Of a DNA stretch of 64,000 bases, positions 33,495 to 41,638 are shown in pieces. The stretch lies in NCBI RefSeq assembly GCF_000183745.1, contig NC_014761.1:620001-684000 (forward strand), given 5' to 3'. This stretch comes from Oceanithermus profundus DSM 14977. Lineage in GTDB: Bacteria > Deinococcota > Deinococci > Deinococcales > Marinithermaceae. Every line of letters begins with the position of its first letter. Position 1 is the first letter of the stretch. Both the position numbers and the translations under genes were made by a program. A model generated the notes under the pieces. It saw only the letters and a list, made by a program, of their open reading frames with translations, was not told the DNA's origin and did not search any database.

Positions 33495-34525
33495 ACCTTT
33501 TCTTTGTACCGCCGCGCGAGCTGAGGGTGGGTGAGAACCAGCAGGTTCTCGTCGTTGCGGCTGACCGCGGAGCGCGTGAAGTTGAACGAACCGGTGACGA
33601 CGGTGCGTTCGTCGATGACGATCGTCTTCAGGTGCATGGCCGCGGGGTTGGCGTCCTCGCGCACCTCCACCCGGGGGCCCAGCGCCTCCTCGCGCGAATC
33701 GGGCAGGTTGCGGCGCTCGAGCAGCACCCGCACCTCGACCCCGCGCCGCGCCGCGGCGTTCAGTGCTTCCAGGACGCGCGGATGGGTGAGCACGAAGGCG
33801 GCCACCCAGACCTCGCGCTCGGCGGCGTCGAGTTCGCGCACGATCCGCTCGAGGGCCGCCTCCCCGTAGCCGGGGCTGAAGAAGACGCTCAGGCGGCCGC
33901 CGCCGTCGAGCTCCAGCGTCGCCGGCGCCGGGGGTCGGGGCTTGCGCCGCCAAAGCGCGGCGAAGGCCGCGTGGTAGAGGCGCGCCGCCGGTTCGCCGGT
34001 GAGGACGAGCAGGTCGTTGTCGTTCTTGTGCAGGCCGTTGTAGCTCCAGTTGGTGCTCCCCGTCCACACCTCCCGGGCGTCGAGGACCGCGAATTTGTCG
34101 TGCATCAGCCCCGGGCGGTCGTCGTAGCAGAGGTCCACGCCCGCGAGCCGCTCGCAGTTTTCGGAGGTGCGCCGCACCTGGGCGTAGGCTTCGTCCCGGC
34201 GCACCCGGGGCCGGCCCGCGGTCTGTCCGCGGGAGCCCGCGAGCAGTGTGGTCAACGTGTCCTCGCGGTGCTCGCGCTCGCTGAAGATCCGGACCCGCAC
34301 GCCGCGGGCGGCGGTCTGCGCCAGCAGGTAGCCGAGGCGGGTGTCGTTCAGGGTCAGAAGGGCCAGGTCGACGGTGCGTTCGCTGCGGGCCAGGGCGCGG
34401 CCCAGCGCCTCGACGGCCCGTTCCTCGTCCTCGGGCAGGAAGTAGACCTGCGGCCGCACCTCGCCCGGCGGCGGCGGGTTGGTGTAGCCGCTGCGCTGTT
34501 GCCACAGCGCGATCCCCGCCAGCAA
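33464..34525 (-). CDS. Phospholipase D-like protein, two HKD motifs
   Basis: The 353-residue product has both PLD half-sites: MHDKFAVLDAREVWTGSTNW (His142, Lys144) and MHLKTIVIDERTVVTGSFNF (His298, Lys300). PLD-fold proteins act on phospholipids (cardiolipin-synthase type) or on DNA (Nuc type). The start given is TTG at 34525, but the frame stays open upstream and completes a membrane helix (AWLGYALLVLLAGIALW) after a Pro/Lys-rich head; an ATT at 34583-34585, overlapping the deoC stop and preceded by GGGGAGAG, would give a 373-residue anchored protein. The N-terminal helix favours an exported, membrane-bound enzyme. Confidence 0.85.
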   Translation of the reverse strand: MLAGIALWQQRSGYTNPPPPGEVRPQVYFLPEDEERAVEALGRALARSERTVDLALLTLNDTRLGYLLAQTAARGVRVRIFSEREHREDTLTTLLAGSRGQTAGRPRVRRDEAYAQVRRTSENCERLAGVDLCYDDRPGLMHDKFAVLDAREVWTGSTNWSYNGLHKNDNDLLVLTGEPAARLYHAAFAALWRRKPRPPAPATLELDGGGRLSVFFSPGYGEAALERIVRELDAAEREVWVAAFVLTHPRVLEALNAAARRGVEVRVLLERRNLPDSREEALGPRVEVREDANPAAMHLKTIVIDERTVVTGSFNFTRSAVSRNDENLLVLTHPQLARRYKEKVWQAWRRAGP

Positions 34526-34580
34526 GACGAGGAGGGCGTACCCCAGCCAGGCGGGTTTGGGCTTGGGACGCGGCGGCGGC

Positions 34581-35246
34581 TTAATAGCCCCGGCTCTCCC
34601 CGCCCTCGACCAGCGCCACGCCGCTCGAGGTTCCCAGGCGGCTCGCGCCCGCCTCGATCATCTTCCAGGCGTCCTCGCGGGTGCGGATGCCGCCGGCGGC
34701 CTTGACCTTGGCCCGGCCGCCGGCCACCTCGGCCAGCAGCCGGACGTCTTCGATGCTGGCCCCGCGGGGCCCGAACCCGGTCGAGGTCTTGAGGAAGTCG
34801 GCCCCGCCGGCGAGCGCCGCCTCGGCGGACCGGCGGATCTGTGCCTCGTCGAGGTAGCCGGTCTCGAGGATCACCTTGAGGACCGCGCCCGGGGCGGCCT
34901 CGCGCACCGCCCGCACGTCGGCGGCGACCGCGTCCCAGTCGCCTGCGAGCGCCCGGCCCACGGGGATGACCATGTCGAGCTCGTCGGCGCCCTGGCTCAC
35001 GGCGAGCGCCGCCTCGGCGGCCTTGATCTGGGACGCGTTCGCGCCCAGGGGAAAGCCGATCACCGCCGCGACGCGCACGGGGCTCGCCCCCAGGGCCTTC
35101 TTGGCGGCGGGCACGAAGGCGGGGTTGACGCAGACGGCGTAGAAGTAGTGCTCGTCGGCCTCGCGGCAGAGGCGTTCGATATCGGCCGGCGTGGCCGTGG
35201 GTTTTAGCAGGGTGTGGTCGATGTACTTGGCGAGCTCGGTGTCCAT
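34581..35246 (-). CDS. deoC: Deoxyribose-phosphate aldolase
   Basis: DeoC cleaves 2-deoxyribose-5-phosphate into glyceraldehyde-3-phosphate and acetaldehyde. The 221-residue TIM barrel includes the N-terminal YIDHTLLKPTA, the Schiff-base lysine strand VLKVILETG, and the second lysine strand KVKAAGGIRT, with FLKTSTGFG. Length is normal. A TAGCAT box stands six bases before the ATG. It lies 22 bp downstream of the amidase. Confidence 0.96.
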   Translation of the reverse strand: MDTELAKYIDHTLLKPTATPADIERLCREADEHYFYAVCVNPAFVPAAKKALGASPVRVAAVIGFPLGANASQIKAAEAALAVSQGADELDMVIPVGRALAGDWDAVAADVRAVREAAPGAVLKVILETGYLDEAQIRRSAEAALAGGADFLKTSTGFGPRGASIEDVRLLAEVAGGRAKVKAAGGIRTREDAWKMIEAGASRLGTSSGVALVEGGESRGY

Positions 35247-35252
35247 GCCTCC

Positions 35253-35258
35253 ATGCTA
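35253..35258 (-). promoter_or_regulatory. -10 box TAGCAT before deoC
   Basis: TAGCAT, then the 6-nt spacer GGAGGC, then the ATG: a leaderless layout within the 22-bp gap after the amidase gene. The GGAGG is too close to the ATG to act as a normal ribosome-binding site. Confidence 0.5.
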
Positions 35259-35268
35259 CACGCCGCCG

Positions 35269-36393
35269 TTAGCGGCCGGCGGCGGCGTAGGCGCCGTTGC
35301 CGAGCATCTCGAGGATGCCCGCGGCGATGCCCTCGGCCAGCTTCTGGCGGTAGTCCGCGCGGGCGAGCAGGCGGCCCTCGGTGGGGTGGTTGGCGAAGCC
35401 CACCTCCACGAGCACCGCGGGGATGCGGGCGTAGCGCAGCACGTAGAAGGGGGCTGAGTGCACCCCGCGGTTCTTGGTGCCGGTGCGCGCGATCAGCTGT
35501 TCGAGGATGTCGTCCGCCAGCCGGGCCGAGAACTGCAGGTTCCCCTGGGCGATCAGGTCCGCGAGCGCCGCCTCGGCCGTGCTCTCGGCCTTCTGGGTGA
35601 GCTTTTCACCGAGCTCCCCGCCGCCGTTCTCGGCGATGGCCAGCGCCAGGGTGCGCGGGTCCAGGGTTTTGCCCAGGTAGTAGACCTCGATGCCGCGGGC
35701 GGGGCGTTCGGCCGAGTTGACGTGGATGGAGACGAAGAGGTTGCGGTTGCCGTTCGTCATCTTGGCCCGCTGGTTGAGGTCGAGCAGCTTGCGCTCGTCG
35801 AAGTCCTTGACGGACTTGGGGGCGAGGTCGTAGTCGCCGTCGCGGGTGAGCACCACCTCGATCCCCTTCGCCTCCAGGATCTTCTTCACGCGCAGCGCGA
35901 TGTCGAGGGTGACGACCTTTTCCTTCACGTAGCCGACGGTTCCAGGATCGGGTCCGCCGTGGCCCGGATCGATGACCACCACCGGCGCCAGCGGCTGCGG
36001 TTTGGGCGGCGGCGCGGTGCCGCCCGCCTCGGGTTGCAGCACGTCGATCACCAGCCGGAAGCGGCCTTCGGGGCCCTCGAGCACGAAGGGTTTCTTCGCC
36101 GTCGCTCCGGGGCGCAGGTAGAGGCGCACCTCGGTGCCCTCCGCGGAGGGCTGCAATTCCACCCGCTCGACGGCGGGGTCGTCGGTGCGCAGCGTCTCGG
36201 GGGCCTCCACGTTCAACCCCAGCCGCACCCGCACCAACGCGCCGCTGCGCTCGGTCGCGTAGGCGGTGCCGAGCGGCAGCTCGAAGACGAAACGGGTGAA
36301 CCCCTCCTCGTTGTGGGCCGCCCAACGCATCCAGTCGGGGCCGGCCCAGGCGAGGCTGGACAGCGCCAGTAAGAGGAGGGCGAGGGCGCGCAT
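35269..36393 (-). CDS. N-acetylmuramoyl-L-alanine amidase (AmiC-type), exported
   Basis: This zinc amidase splits the peptide from the glycan strand of peptidoglycan. The 374-residue product has a signal peptide (MRALALLLLALSSLAWAG), an AMIN-like beta domain (about 20-125), a proline-rich linker, and an Amidase_3 domain with zinc ligands in VVVIDPGHGG and FVSIHVNS and the catalytic glutamate in VEVGFANHP. The -10 box TATAAT lies 8 bp upstream of the ATG. Its likely role is daughter-cell separation or wall turnover. Confidence 0.94.
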   Translation of the reverse strand: MRALALLLLALSSLAWAGPDWMRWAAHNEEGFTRFVFELPLGTAYATERSGALVRVRLGLNVEAPETLRTDDPAVERVELQPSAEGTEVRLYLRPGATAKKPFVLEGPEGRFRLVIDVLQPEAGGTAPPPKPQPLAPVVVIDPGHGGPDPGTVGYVKEKVVTLDIALRVKKILEAKGIEVVLTRDGDYDLAPKSVKDFDERKLLDLNQRAKMTNGNRNLFVSIHVNSAERPARGIEVYYLGKTLDPRTLALAIAENGGGELGEKLTQKAESTAEAALADLIAQGNLQFSARLADDILEQLIARTGTKNRGVHSAPFYVLRYARIPAVLVEVGFANHPTEGRLLARADYRQKLAEGIAAGILEMLGNGAYAAAGR

Positions 36394-36401
36394 CTCCCGC
36401 G

Positions 36402-36407
36402 ATTATA
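36402..36407 (-). promoter_or_regulatory. -10 box TATAAT before the amidase gene
   Basis: A consensus TATAAT on the minus strand lies 8 nt before the ATG at 36393. No good -35 hexamer was found at 16-18 nt. Confidence 0.55.
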
Positions 36408-36532
36408 GCCAGAACGCGGGTGAGAACGCAGCGGTTCCAGATTCGATGGTAAACGCGTCCCTAGCCGCTAGCGCCTGAGAAGTGTAAGAATGGCGGAGTG
36501 TGCTCCGATCCGGAGCGGAAAGGGGGCAAGCC
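36408..36532 (+). promoter_or_regulatory. nuo operon upstream region
   Basis: This gap separates the divergent amidase from nuoA. A possible extended -10 (TGTAAGAAT, 36483-36491) is present without a clear -35. A small perfect hairpin, GCTCCG-ATC-CGGAGC (36502-36516), lies in the presumed leader just before the AAAGGGGG ribosome-binding site of nuoA. Confidence 0.4.
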
Positions 36533-36910
36533 GTGGACTACCTAACGGAACTGCAGGCGGGGATCACCGCGATCGTCTTCTTCCTCGTCGGCCTTGCCAT
36601 CGTCTTCGTGACGATCGGGATCGCCCGCTTGCTGGTCGGGGTGCGCCCGAAACCGCCGGGCAAGCTCGACGCCTACGAGTCCGGGGAGATACCCATCGGC
36701 GACGTCAACCTACGGTTCAACGTGAACTACTACATCTTCGCGCTGCTCTTCCTGCTCTTCGACGTCGAGGCCGCGCTGCTCTTCCCGTGGGCGGTGGCGT
36801 ACGACAAGCTGGGCTGGCTGGGCTTCTTCGAGGCGGTGGTCTTCATCGGCATCCTGGCGATGGGGCTGGTGTACGCCTGGCGGAGGGGGGTGCTCAAGTG
36901 GGTCTACTAG
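36533..36910 (+). CDS. nuoA: Complex I subunit NuoA
   Basis: NuoA is a small membrane subunit at the junction of the two arms of complex I. The 125-residue protein has three membrane helices and the conserved [20 protein letters not shown] loop followed by [12 protein letters not shown]. The GTG start follows AAAGGGGG at the right distance. It overlaps nuoB by 13 bp. It opens an 11-gene operon, nuoABCDHIJKLMN. Confidence 0.95.
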   Translation: MDYLTELQAGITAIVFFLVGLAIVFVTIGIARLLVGVRPKPPGKLDAYESGEIPIGDVNLRFNVNYYIFALLFLLFDVEAALLFPWAVAYDKLGWLGFFEAVVFIGILAMGLVYAWRRGVLKWVY

Positions 36911-37452
36911 GTTCGGACGAACGACCGCGCGACATCATCTTGGGAACGCTGGACGACCTGATCAACATGGCGCGCAGCCGCAGCATGTGGCCGCTCACCT
37001 TCGGCATCGCCTGCTGCGCCATCGAGATGATGGCCACCTGGGATCCGAAGATCGACGCCGACCGCTTCGGGATGTTCTTCCGCAACACCCCGCGGCAGGC
37101 CGACGTGATGATCGTCTCCGGCACGGTCAACAAGAAGCTGGCGAAACGCCTGCGCCGCCTCTACGACCAGATGGCCGAGCCCAAGTGGGTCATCTCGATG
37201 GGCGCCTGCGCCAACCAGGGCGGGCCCTTCCGCCAGGGCTACTCGGTCGTCGAAGGGGTGGACAAGATCGTGCCGGTGGACGTCTACATCCCCGGCTGCC
37301 CGCCGCGGCCCGAGGCGCTGTTGCAGGCGCTCTTGTTGCTGCGCGACAAGATCGCCGACCGCGAGCTGCGTTACAAGAAGCCCCGTGCGATTCCCACCGA
37401 CTACGACGTCCTGGCCGAACCCGGCAAGGACGGGCGTCTGCCGGTGCTCTAG
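36898..37452 (+). CDS. nuoB: Complex I subunit NuoB (cluster N2)
   Basis: NuoB holds the terminal [4Fe-4S] cluster N2, next to the quinone site. The 184-residue product has the ligand cysteines in [20 protein letters not shown] and PGCPPRPEA. The GTG start at 36898 has the site GGAGGGGGG. The N-terminal part ([20 protein letters not shown]) and the C-terminal extension differ from the Thermus subunit as I recall it. Confidence 0.95.
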   Translation: MGLLGSDERPRDIILGTLDDLINMARSRSMWPLTFGIACCAIEMMATWDPKIDADRFGMFFRNTPRQADVMIVSGTVNKKLAKRLRRLYDQMAEPKWVISMGACANQGGPFRQGYSVVEGVDKIVPVDVYIPGCPPRPEALLQALLLLRDKIADRELRYKKPRAIPTDYDVLAEPGKDGRLPVL

Positions 37453-37461
37453 GAGGTGGCC

Positions 37462-37971
37462 GTGGAAGCGAGGATGAAGCAGGAACGCCTCTACGACGAG
37501 GACGTCTACACGGTCCACCCCGAGGACTACCGGGCGCTGTGCGAGCGGCTCGCGGCCGAGGGGTACGACTTCCCCCGCGCGATCAGCGGCATCGACATGG
37601 GCTACGGTCTGCGCGTCACCCTGCAGCTGACGCGGATGAAGGACCTGGCCAAGGTGACGGTGCGCACCGACGTGCCCTACGACAACCCCGTCGTGCCCTC
37701 GGTGACCGACCTCTGGCCGGGCGTCGAGTGGTACGAGCGCGAGGCCTACGACATGCTGGGCCTCCGCTTCGAGGGGCATCCCGACCTGCGGCGCATCCTC
37801 CTCGAGGACGAGTGGGCGCTGCACCCCCTGCTGAAGCGCTACGACACCGGCGGCTACCCCGTGCCCGGCTGGGAGCCGAAACCCTGGCCCGACCCCGAAC
37901 CCTGGGCGCCGCCCCCGCCGCCCGAACCCGAGGAAACGGGCGAGGCGAACGAAGGAGGTGAGGCCTCGTGA
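37462..37971 (+). CDS. nuoC: Complex I subunit NuoC
   Basis: NuoC is a peripheral-arm 30-kDa-type subunit. The 169-residue product has the signature EREAYDMLGLRFEGHPDLRR (about 91-110) and ends in a Pro/Glu-rich tail (WAPPPPPEPEETGEANEGG). GTG at 37462 is placed 5 nt after AGGAGG; the in-frame GTG at 37456 overlaps that site and was rejected. It is shorter than the roughly 200-residue form in Thermus. It overlaps nuoD by four bases. Confidence 0.92.
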   Translation: MEARMKQERLYDEDVYTVHPEDYRALCERLAAEGYDFPRAISGIDMGYGLRVTLQLTRMKDLAKVTVRTDVPYDNPVVPSVTDLWPGVEWYEREAYDMLGLRFEGHPDLRRILLEDEWALHPLLKRYDTGGYPVPGWEPKPWPDPEPWAPPPPPEPEETGEANEGGEAS

Positions 37972-39095
37972 GCACGATGAGCCTGGAACCGGTGCCCGGC
38001 CGCAGCGACGAGATGATCGTCAACATGGGGCCGCAGCACCCGGCCACCCACGGCGTGCTGCGGGTGGTCCTGGGGCTCGAGGGCGAGCGCATCACCCGCG
38101 CGGTCCCGCACATCGGCTACCTGCACCGCAACCACGAGAAGATCGAAGAGGCCCGCACCTACCCGATGGTGATCGCCTACACCGACCGCATGGACTACGT
38201 CTCGGGCACGCAGAACGAGCTGCCCTTCGTGCTGGCGGTGGAGGACATGCTGGGCATCGAGGTGCCCGACCGGGCCAAGAAGATCCGCACCATGTTCTTC
38301 GAGCTCTACCGCCTCGCCAGCCACCTGGTCTGGATGGGGACGGCGATGCTCGACCTGGGTGCGATCTCGCCCTTCCTCTACACCTTCTGGGACCGCGAGA
38401 TCATCCTGGGGATCGTCGAGAAGACCGCGGGCGCGCGCATGCTGCCCAACTACTACACCTTCGGCGGCGTCCGCCGCGACGTCCACCCCGACTTCTTCAA
38501 GGACGTGGCCGACTTCCTCGACCACATGGAGCGGCGCATGGTGGACTACGAGCACCTGGTGCTCGAGAGCCCGGTGGTGCACGCGCGCACGATCGGCGTG
38601 GGCGTGCTCAGCAAGGAACGCGCCATCGCCCGCGGCGTCAGCGGCCCGGTGCTGCGCGCCAGCGGGGTGGCCTACGACGTGCGCAAGGCCTTCCCCTACG
38701 ACGCCTACCCCGACGTCGAGTTCGAGATTCCCACCTCGCCGGACGGCGACACCTACGCCCGCTTCTGGGTGCGGTTCCAGGAGATGTACCAGTCGATCCG
38801 CATCCTGCGGCAGCTGGTGGAGCTCACCCCCAAGACCGGGCCCTACAAGGGCAAGGCGCCGGCCCGCATCAAGCCCCCGGCGGGCGAGCGCTACCGCGCG
38901 GTCGAGAACAGCCGCGGTGAGCTGGGCGTGCTCGTCGTCTCCGACGGCACCGACAAGCCCTACCGGGTCAAGCACCGGGGGGCGGCCTTCTCGAACCTGC
39001 AGATCGTCCCCGACCTCTTCGTGGGCGCCAAGTTCTCCGACGCCATCGCGATCCTGGCGTCCCTCGACCCCGTCTTCGGGGAGATCGACCGATAG
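37968..39095 (+). CDS. nuoD: Complex I subunit NuoD
   Basis: NuoD is the 49-kDa-type subunit that forms the quinone pocket with NuoB. The 375-residue protein shows MGPQHPATHGVLRVVLGLEG, the HRNHEKI loop, GGVRRDVHPDF and the C-terminal SLDPVFGEIDR. GTG start after AAGGAGG. The next gene, 12 bp on, is nuoH: the nuoE, nuoF and nuoG genes that normally stand here are absent. Confidence 0.96.
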   Translation: MSTMSLEPVPGRSDEMIVNMGPQHPATHGVLRVVLGLEGERITRAVPHIGYLHRNHEKIEEARTYPMVIAYTDRMDYVSGTQNELPFVLAVEDMLGIEVPDRAKKIRTMFFELYRLASHLVWMGTAMLDLGAISPFLYTFWDREIILGIVEKTAGARMLPNYYTFGGVRRDVHPDFFKDVADFLDHMERRMVDYEHLVLESPVVHARTIGVGVLSKERAIARGVSGPVLRASGVAYDVRKAFPYDAYPDVEFEIPTSPDGDTYARFWVRFQEMYQSIRILRQLVELTPKTGPYKGKAPARIKPPAGERYRAVENSRGELGVLVVSDGTDKPYRVKHRGAAFSNLQIVPDLFVGAKFSDAIAILASLDPVFGEIDR

Positions 39096-39106
39096 GAGGT
39101 GCACCG

Positions 39107-40282
39107 GTGAGCCAGATCCCCATTCCCGAAGACCGGCACTTCCGCCCGCGCCTGCTCGGGTACGACCCCCAGAAGAGCCGGCCCTGGCTTGAACGCACGG
39201 TCTATTCCGCGTACGTCTTCGTCTTTTGGCTAATCGTCATCGGCACCTACGCCGGCGTGCCGGCGCTGTTCGGAGCGCTGGGCTGGGACAGCGGCTGGGG
39301 CTTCGTGCTGATGCGCACCCTGCAGGTGGTGCTGCTCTTCCTGCTCTCGGCGGTCATCGCGTTGCTCCTCATCCTGCTGCTGCGCAAGTACCTGGGCAAG
39401 GTGCAGGAACGCTACGGCCCCATGCACTACGGCCCCGCCGGCGGCATCCAGACCGTCTTCGACGCGCTCAAGCTGCTGGCCAAGGAGGACTTCGTCCCCG
39501 CAGCCGCCGACGTCCTCACCTTCCGGCTCGCGCCCGCGATCACCTTCGTGGCCAGCTTCGCCATGTTCGCCGTCATCCCCTTCGCCTCCGGCTGGGTGCT
39601 GGCCGACACCAACGTGGGGCTCATCTACCTGATCGCGGTCTCCACCCTCAGCGCCTACGGGGTGCTCCTGGGCGGCGTCTCCTCGGGCAACAAGTGGGCC
39701 CTGATCGGCGCGCTGCGCGCCGGCGCGCAGATGGTCAGCTACGAGATCCCGCTGGCCCTCGTCTTCCTGACCGTCGCCGTCTGGAGCGGCACGCTCTCCC
39801 TGGGCGGCATCGTGGACGCCCAGCTGGGGCTTTGGAACTTCCTGCCGCTGGCGCTGCCCTTCGTGCTCTACGTGATCGCCAGCCTGGCCGAGCTCAAGCA
39901 CATCCCCTTCGACTTCCCCGAGGCCGAGTCCGAGCTGATCGCCGGTTACAACGTGGAGTACTCGGGCATGAGCTTCGCGTTCTTCTTCCTGGCGGAGTTC
40001 GTCGAGCTCTTCCTGCTGCCGGCGTTGATCGTCGTCTTCTTCTTCGGCGGCTGGCACGGACCGCTCTTCGGGCTCGAGCCCGGCAGCCTGGCGGCGGGCG
40101 CGCTCGAGAGCCTCTACTTCACCGCCAAGACCGCGGTCTGGGTCTGGATCTTCCTCTGGATCCGCGCCACCCTGCCGCGCTACCGCGACGACCAACTCAT
40201 GGAGTTCGCCTGGAAGGCGATGATCCCCCTGGCCCTCTTTGGACTGGTACTGGCGGCCTACCTGCGCCTGATCTGGAGGTAA
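39107..40282 (+). CDS. nuoH: Complex I subunit NuoH
   Basis: NuoH is the membrane subunit that lines the quinone chamber and connects to the proton pumps. The 391-residue product has about nine helices with the conserved QERYGPMHYGPAGGIQ, LRAGAQMVSYEIPL and FDFPEAESELIAGYNVEYSG motifs. The N terminus carries a hydrophilic extension (residues 1-30) longer than usual. It follows nuoD by 12 bp and precedes nuoI by one base. Confidence 0.96.
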   Translation: MSQIPIPEDRHFRPRLLGYDPQKSRPWLERTVYSAYVFVFWLIVIGTYAGVPALFGALGWDSGWGFVLMRTLQVVLLFLLSAVIALLLILLLRKYLGKVQERYGPMHYGPAGGIQTVFDALKLLAKEDFVPAAADVLTFRLAPAITFVASFAMFAVIPFASGWVLADTNVGLIYLIAVSTLSAYGVLLGGVSSGNKWALIGALRAGAQMVSYEIPLALVFLTVAVWSGTLSLGGIVDAQLGLWNFLPLALPFVLYVIASLAELKHIPFDFPEAESELIAGYNVEYSGMSFAFFFLAEFVELFLLPALIVVFFFGGWHGPLFGLEPGSLAAGALESLYFTAKTAVWVWIFLWIRATLPRYRDDQLMEFAWKAMIPLALFGLVLAAYLRLIWR

Positions 40283-40283
40283 G

Positions 40284-40853
40284 ATGAGCCTGCTTCAAGA
40301 AGTCTGGCAAGCCGTGAAGGCCATCGGTACCGGGATGGCCACGGTGCACAAGCGCGTCTACGAGGAGGCGCCCACCGAGTTCTACCCCTACGTCAAGCCC
40401 GACCTGCCCCCGGTCTCGGTGCAGTCGCTGGCGCTCGTGGAGAACGAGGACGGCTCGGAGCGCTGCATCGTCTGCCTGCAGTGCGAGCGCGCCTGTCCGG
40501 CGCAGGTGATCACCATCGAGCGCCACCGCAACCCCGAGGGCAAGGGCTTCCTCATCGACCGCTTCGACATCGACCTGGTCAACTGCATGTACTGCGCCGC
40601 CTGCGTGGAGGCCTGCCCGGTCAGCTCGATCGTGACGATCCAGGACTTCGAGATGTCCACCTACGACCTGCAGACGCTCAAGGCGGACGTCGACTTCCTG
40701 CACGAGCAGGCGCGCCGGGCGCGGCAGTGGTACAGCCCCAAGTTCGGCGTGGAGATCCGCACCGAGGACGGACGCATCGAGAAGGCGCCGCCGGAGATGC
40801 AGCCCGGGGGCCTGGCCGAGATCCTGAAACCGGCCGAGGAGGTGGACTCGTGA
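40284..40853 (+). CDS. nuoI: Complex I subunit NuoI, two [4Fe-4S] clusters
   Basis: NuoI carries clusters N6a and N6b between the input module and NuoB. The 189-residue protein has CIVCLQCERACP (61-72) and CMYCAACVEACP (101-112), both with full CxxCxxCxxxCP spacing. As NuoEFG are not encoded here, NuoI may be the point at which a soluble donor such as ferredoxin feeds in, as proposed for other 11-subunit complexes. Confidence 0.95.
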   Translation: MSLLQEVWQAVKAIGTGMATVHKRVYEEAPTEFYPYVKPDLPPVSVQSLALVENEDGSERCIVCLQCERACPAQVITIERHRNPEGKGFLIDRFDIDLVNCMYCAACVEACPVSSIVTIQDFEMSTYDLQTLKADVDFLHEQARRARQWYSPKFGVEIRTEDGRIEKAPPEMQPGGLAEILKPAEEVDS

Positions 40854-41320
40854 GCCTGACCGCGTTCTACGCCCTGGCGGCCTTCGTGCTCGTCTTCGCG
40901 ATCCTTGCGGTCACGACGGCCAGCATGGTGCGCGCCGCCCTGAGCCTGGCGATCACCTTCTTCCTGATCGCGGGGCTCTACCTGCTCCTGGGCTCGCCGG
41001 CGCTGGCGGCCATCCAGTTCATGGTCAACGCCTCGGCGATCCCGATTATGACGTTGTTTATCATCATGATGACCCAGTCGCGCGCGAGCGCGGGACCGCG
41101 GAGCTGGCAGATCGTCGCCGGCCTGCTGGCCGCCGCCGCGGCCCTCGTCTTCTTCAAGGGCAACGTCGGCCACGGGGACGGCCAGATCACCCCGGTCAGC
41201 CCCGAGGCGCTGGGCGTCAACCTGCTGCAGGCGGCGCTGCTGCCCTTCGAGGTGGCCTCGGTGCTGCTGCTGCTCGCCATGGTGGGCGCGATCGTTCTCG
41301 CCCGGAGGAGGGCCGGCTGA
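40850..41320 (+). CDS. nuoJ: Complex I subunit NuoJ
   Basis: NuoJ is a membrane subunit with a mobile third helix important for coupling. The 156-residue product has about five helices, including the stretch GSPALAAIQFMVNASAIPIM; family members usually read VGAIMVL in this helix region, so it is divergent here. GTG start, overlapping nuoI by four bases and nuoK by one. Confidence 0.9.
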   Translation: MSLTAFYALAAFVLVFAILAVTTASMVRAALSLAITFFLIAGLYLLLGSPALAAIQFMVNASAIPIMTLFIIMMTQSRASAGPRSWQIVAGLLAAAAALVFFKGNVGHGDGQITPVSPEALGVNLLQAALLPFEVASVLLLLAMVGAIVLARRRAG

Positions 41321-41628
41321 TGGTGACGCTCGGACACTTCCTCCTGCTTTCCGGCCTCCTGATGGCCATCGGGTTCTACGGCGTGCTCACGCGCCGCAAC
41401 CTGATCGCGGTGCTGATGTCGGTCGAGATCCTGCTCAACGCCGCGGCCCTGGCCTTCGCCAGCGTGGCCGCCTTCCGCGACCCCAGCCTCTTTGCGGGGC
41501 AGGTCTTCGCGCTCTTCATCATCGTGGTGGCCGCGGCCGAGCTTTCCATCGGCTTCGCGATCCTCTTGAACGTCTACCGCACCCACGGCGCCGTCACCGA
41601 CGACGCCATCGGCGAGATGCGCGGATAA
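41320..41628 (+). CDS. nuoK: Complex I subunit NuoK
   Basis: NuoK is a three-helix antiporter-like subunit of 102 residues. The conserved membrane glutamates needed for proton transfer are in VEILLNAAAL and in VAAAELSIGFAI. The ATG overlaps the nuoJ stop by one base. Confidence 0.95.
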   Translation: MVTLGHFLLLSGLLMAIGFYGVLTRRNLIAVLMSVEILLNAAALAFASVAAFRDPSLFAGQVFALFIIVVAAAELSIGFAILLNVYRTHGAVTDDAIGEMRG

Positions 41629-41638
41629 GGAGGCGAAC

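Noticed and set aside
39095-39107. A hidden or frameshifted nuoE, nuoF or nuoG between nuoD and nuoH
   Set aside because: Only 11 bases separate the two genes, so no remnant can be present here.
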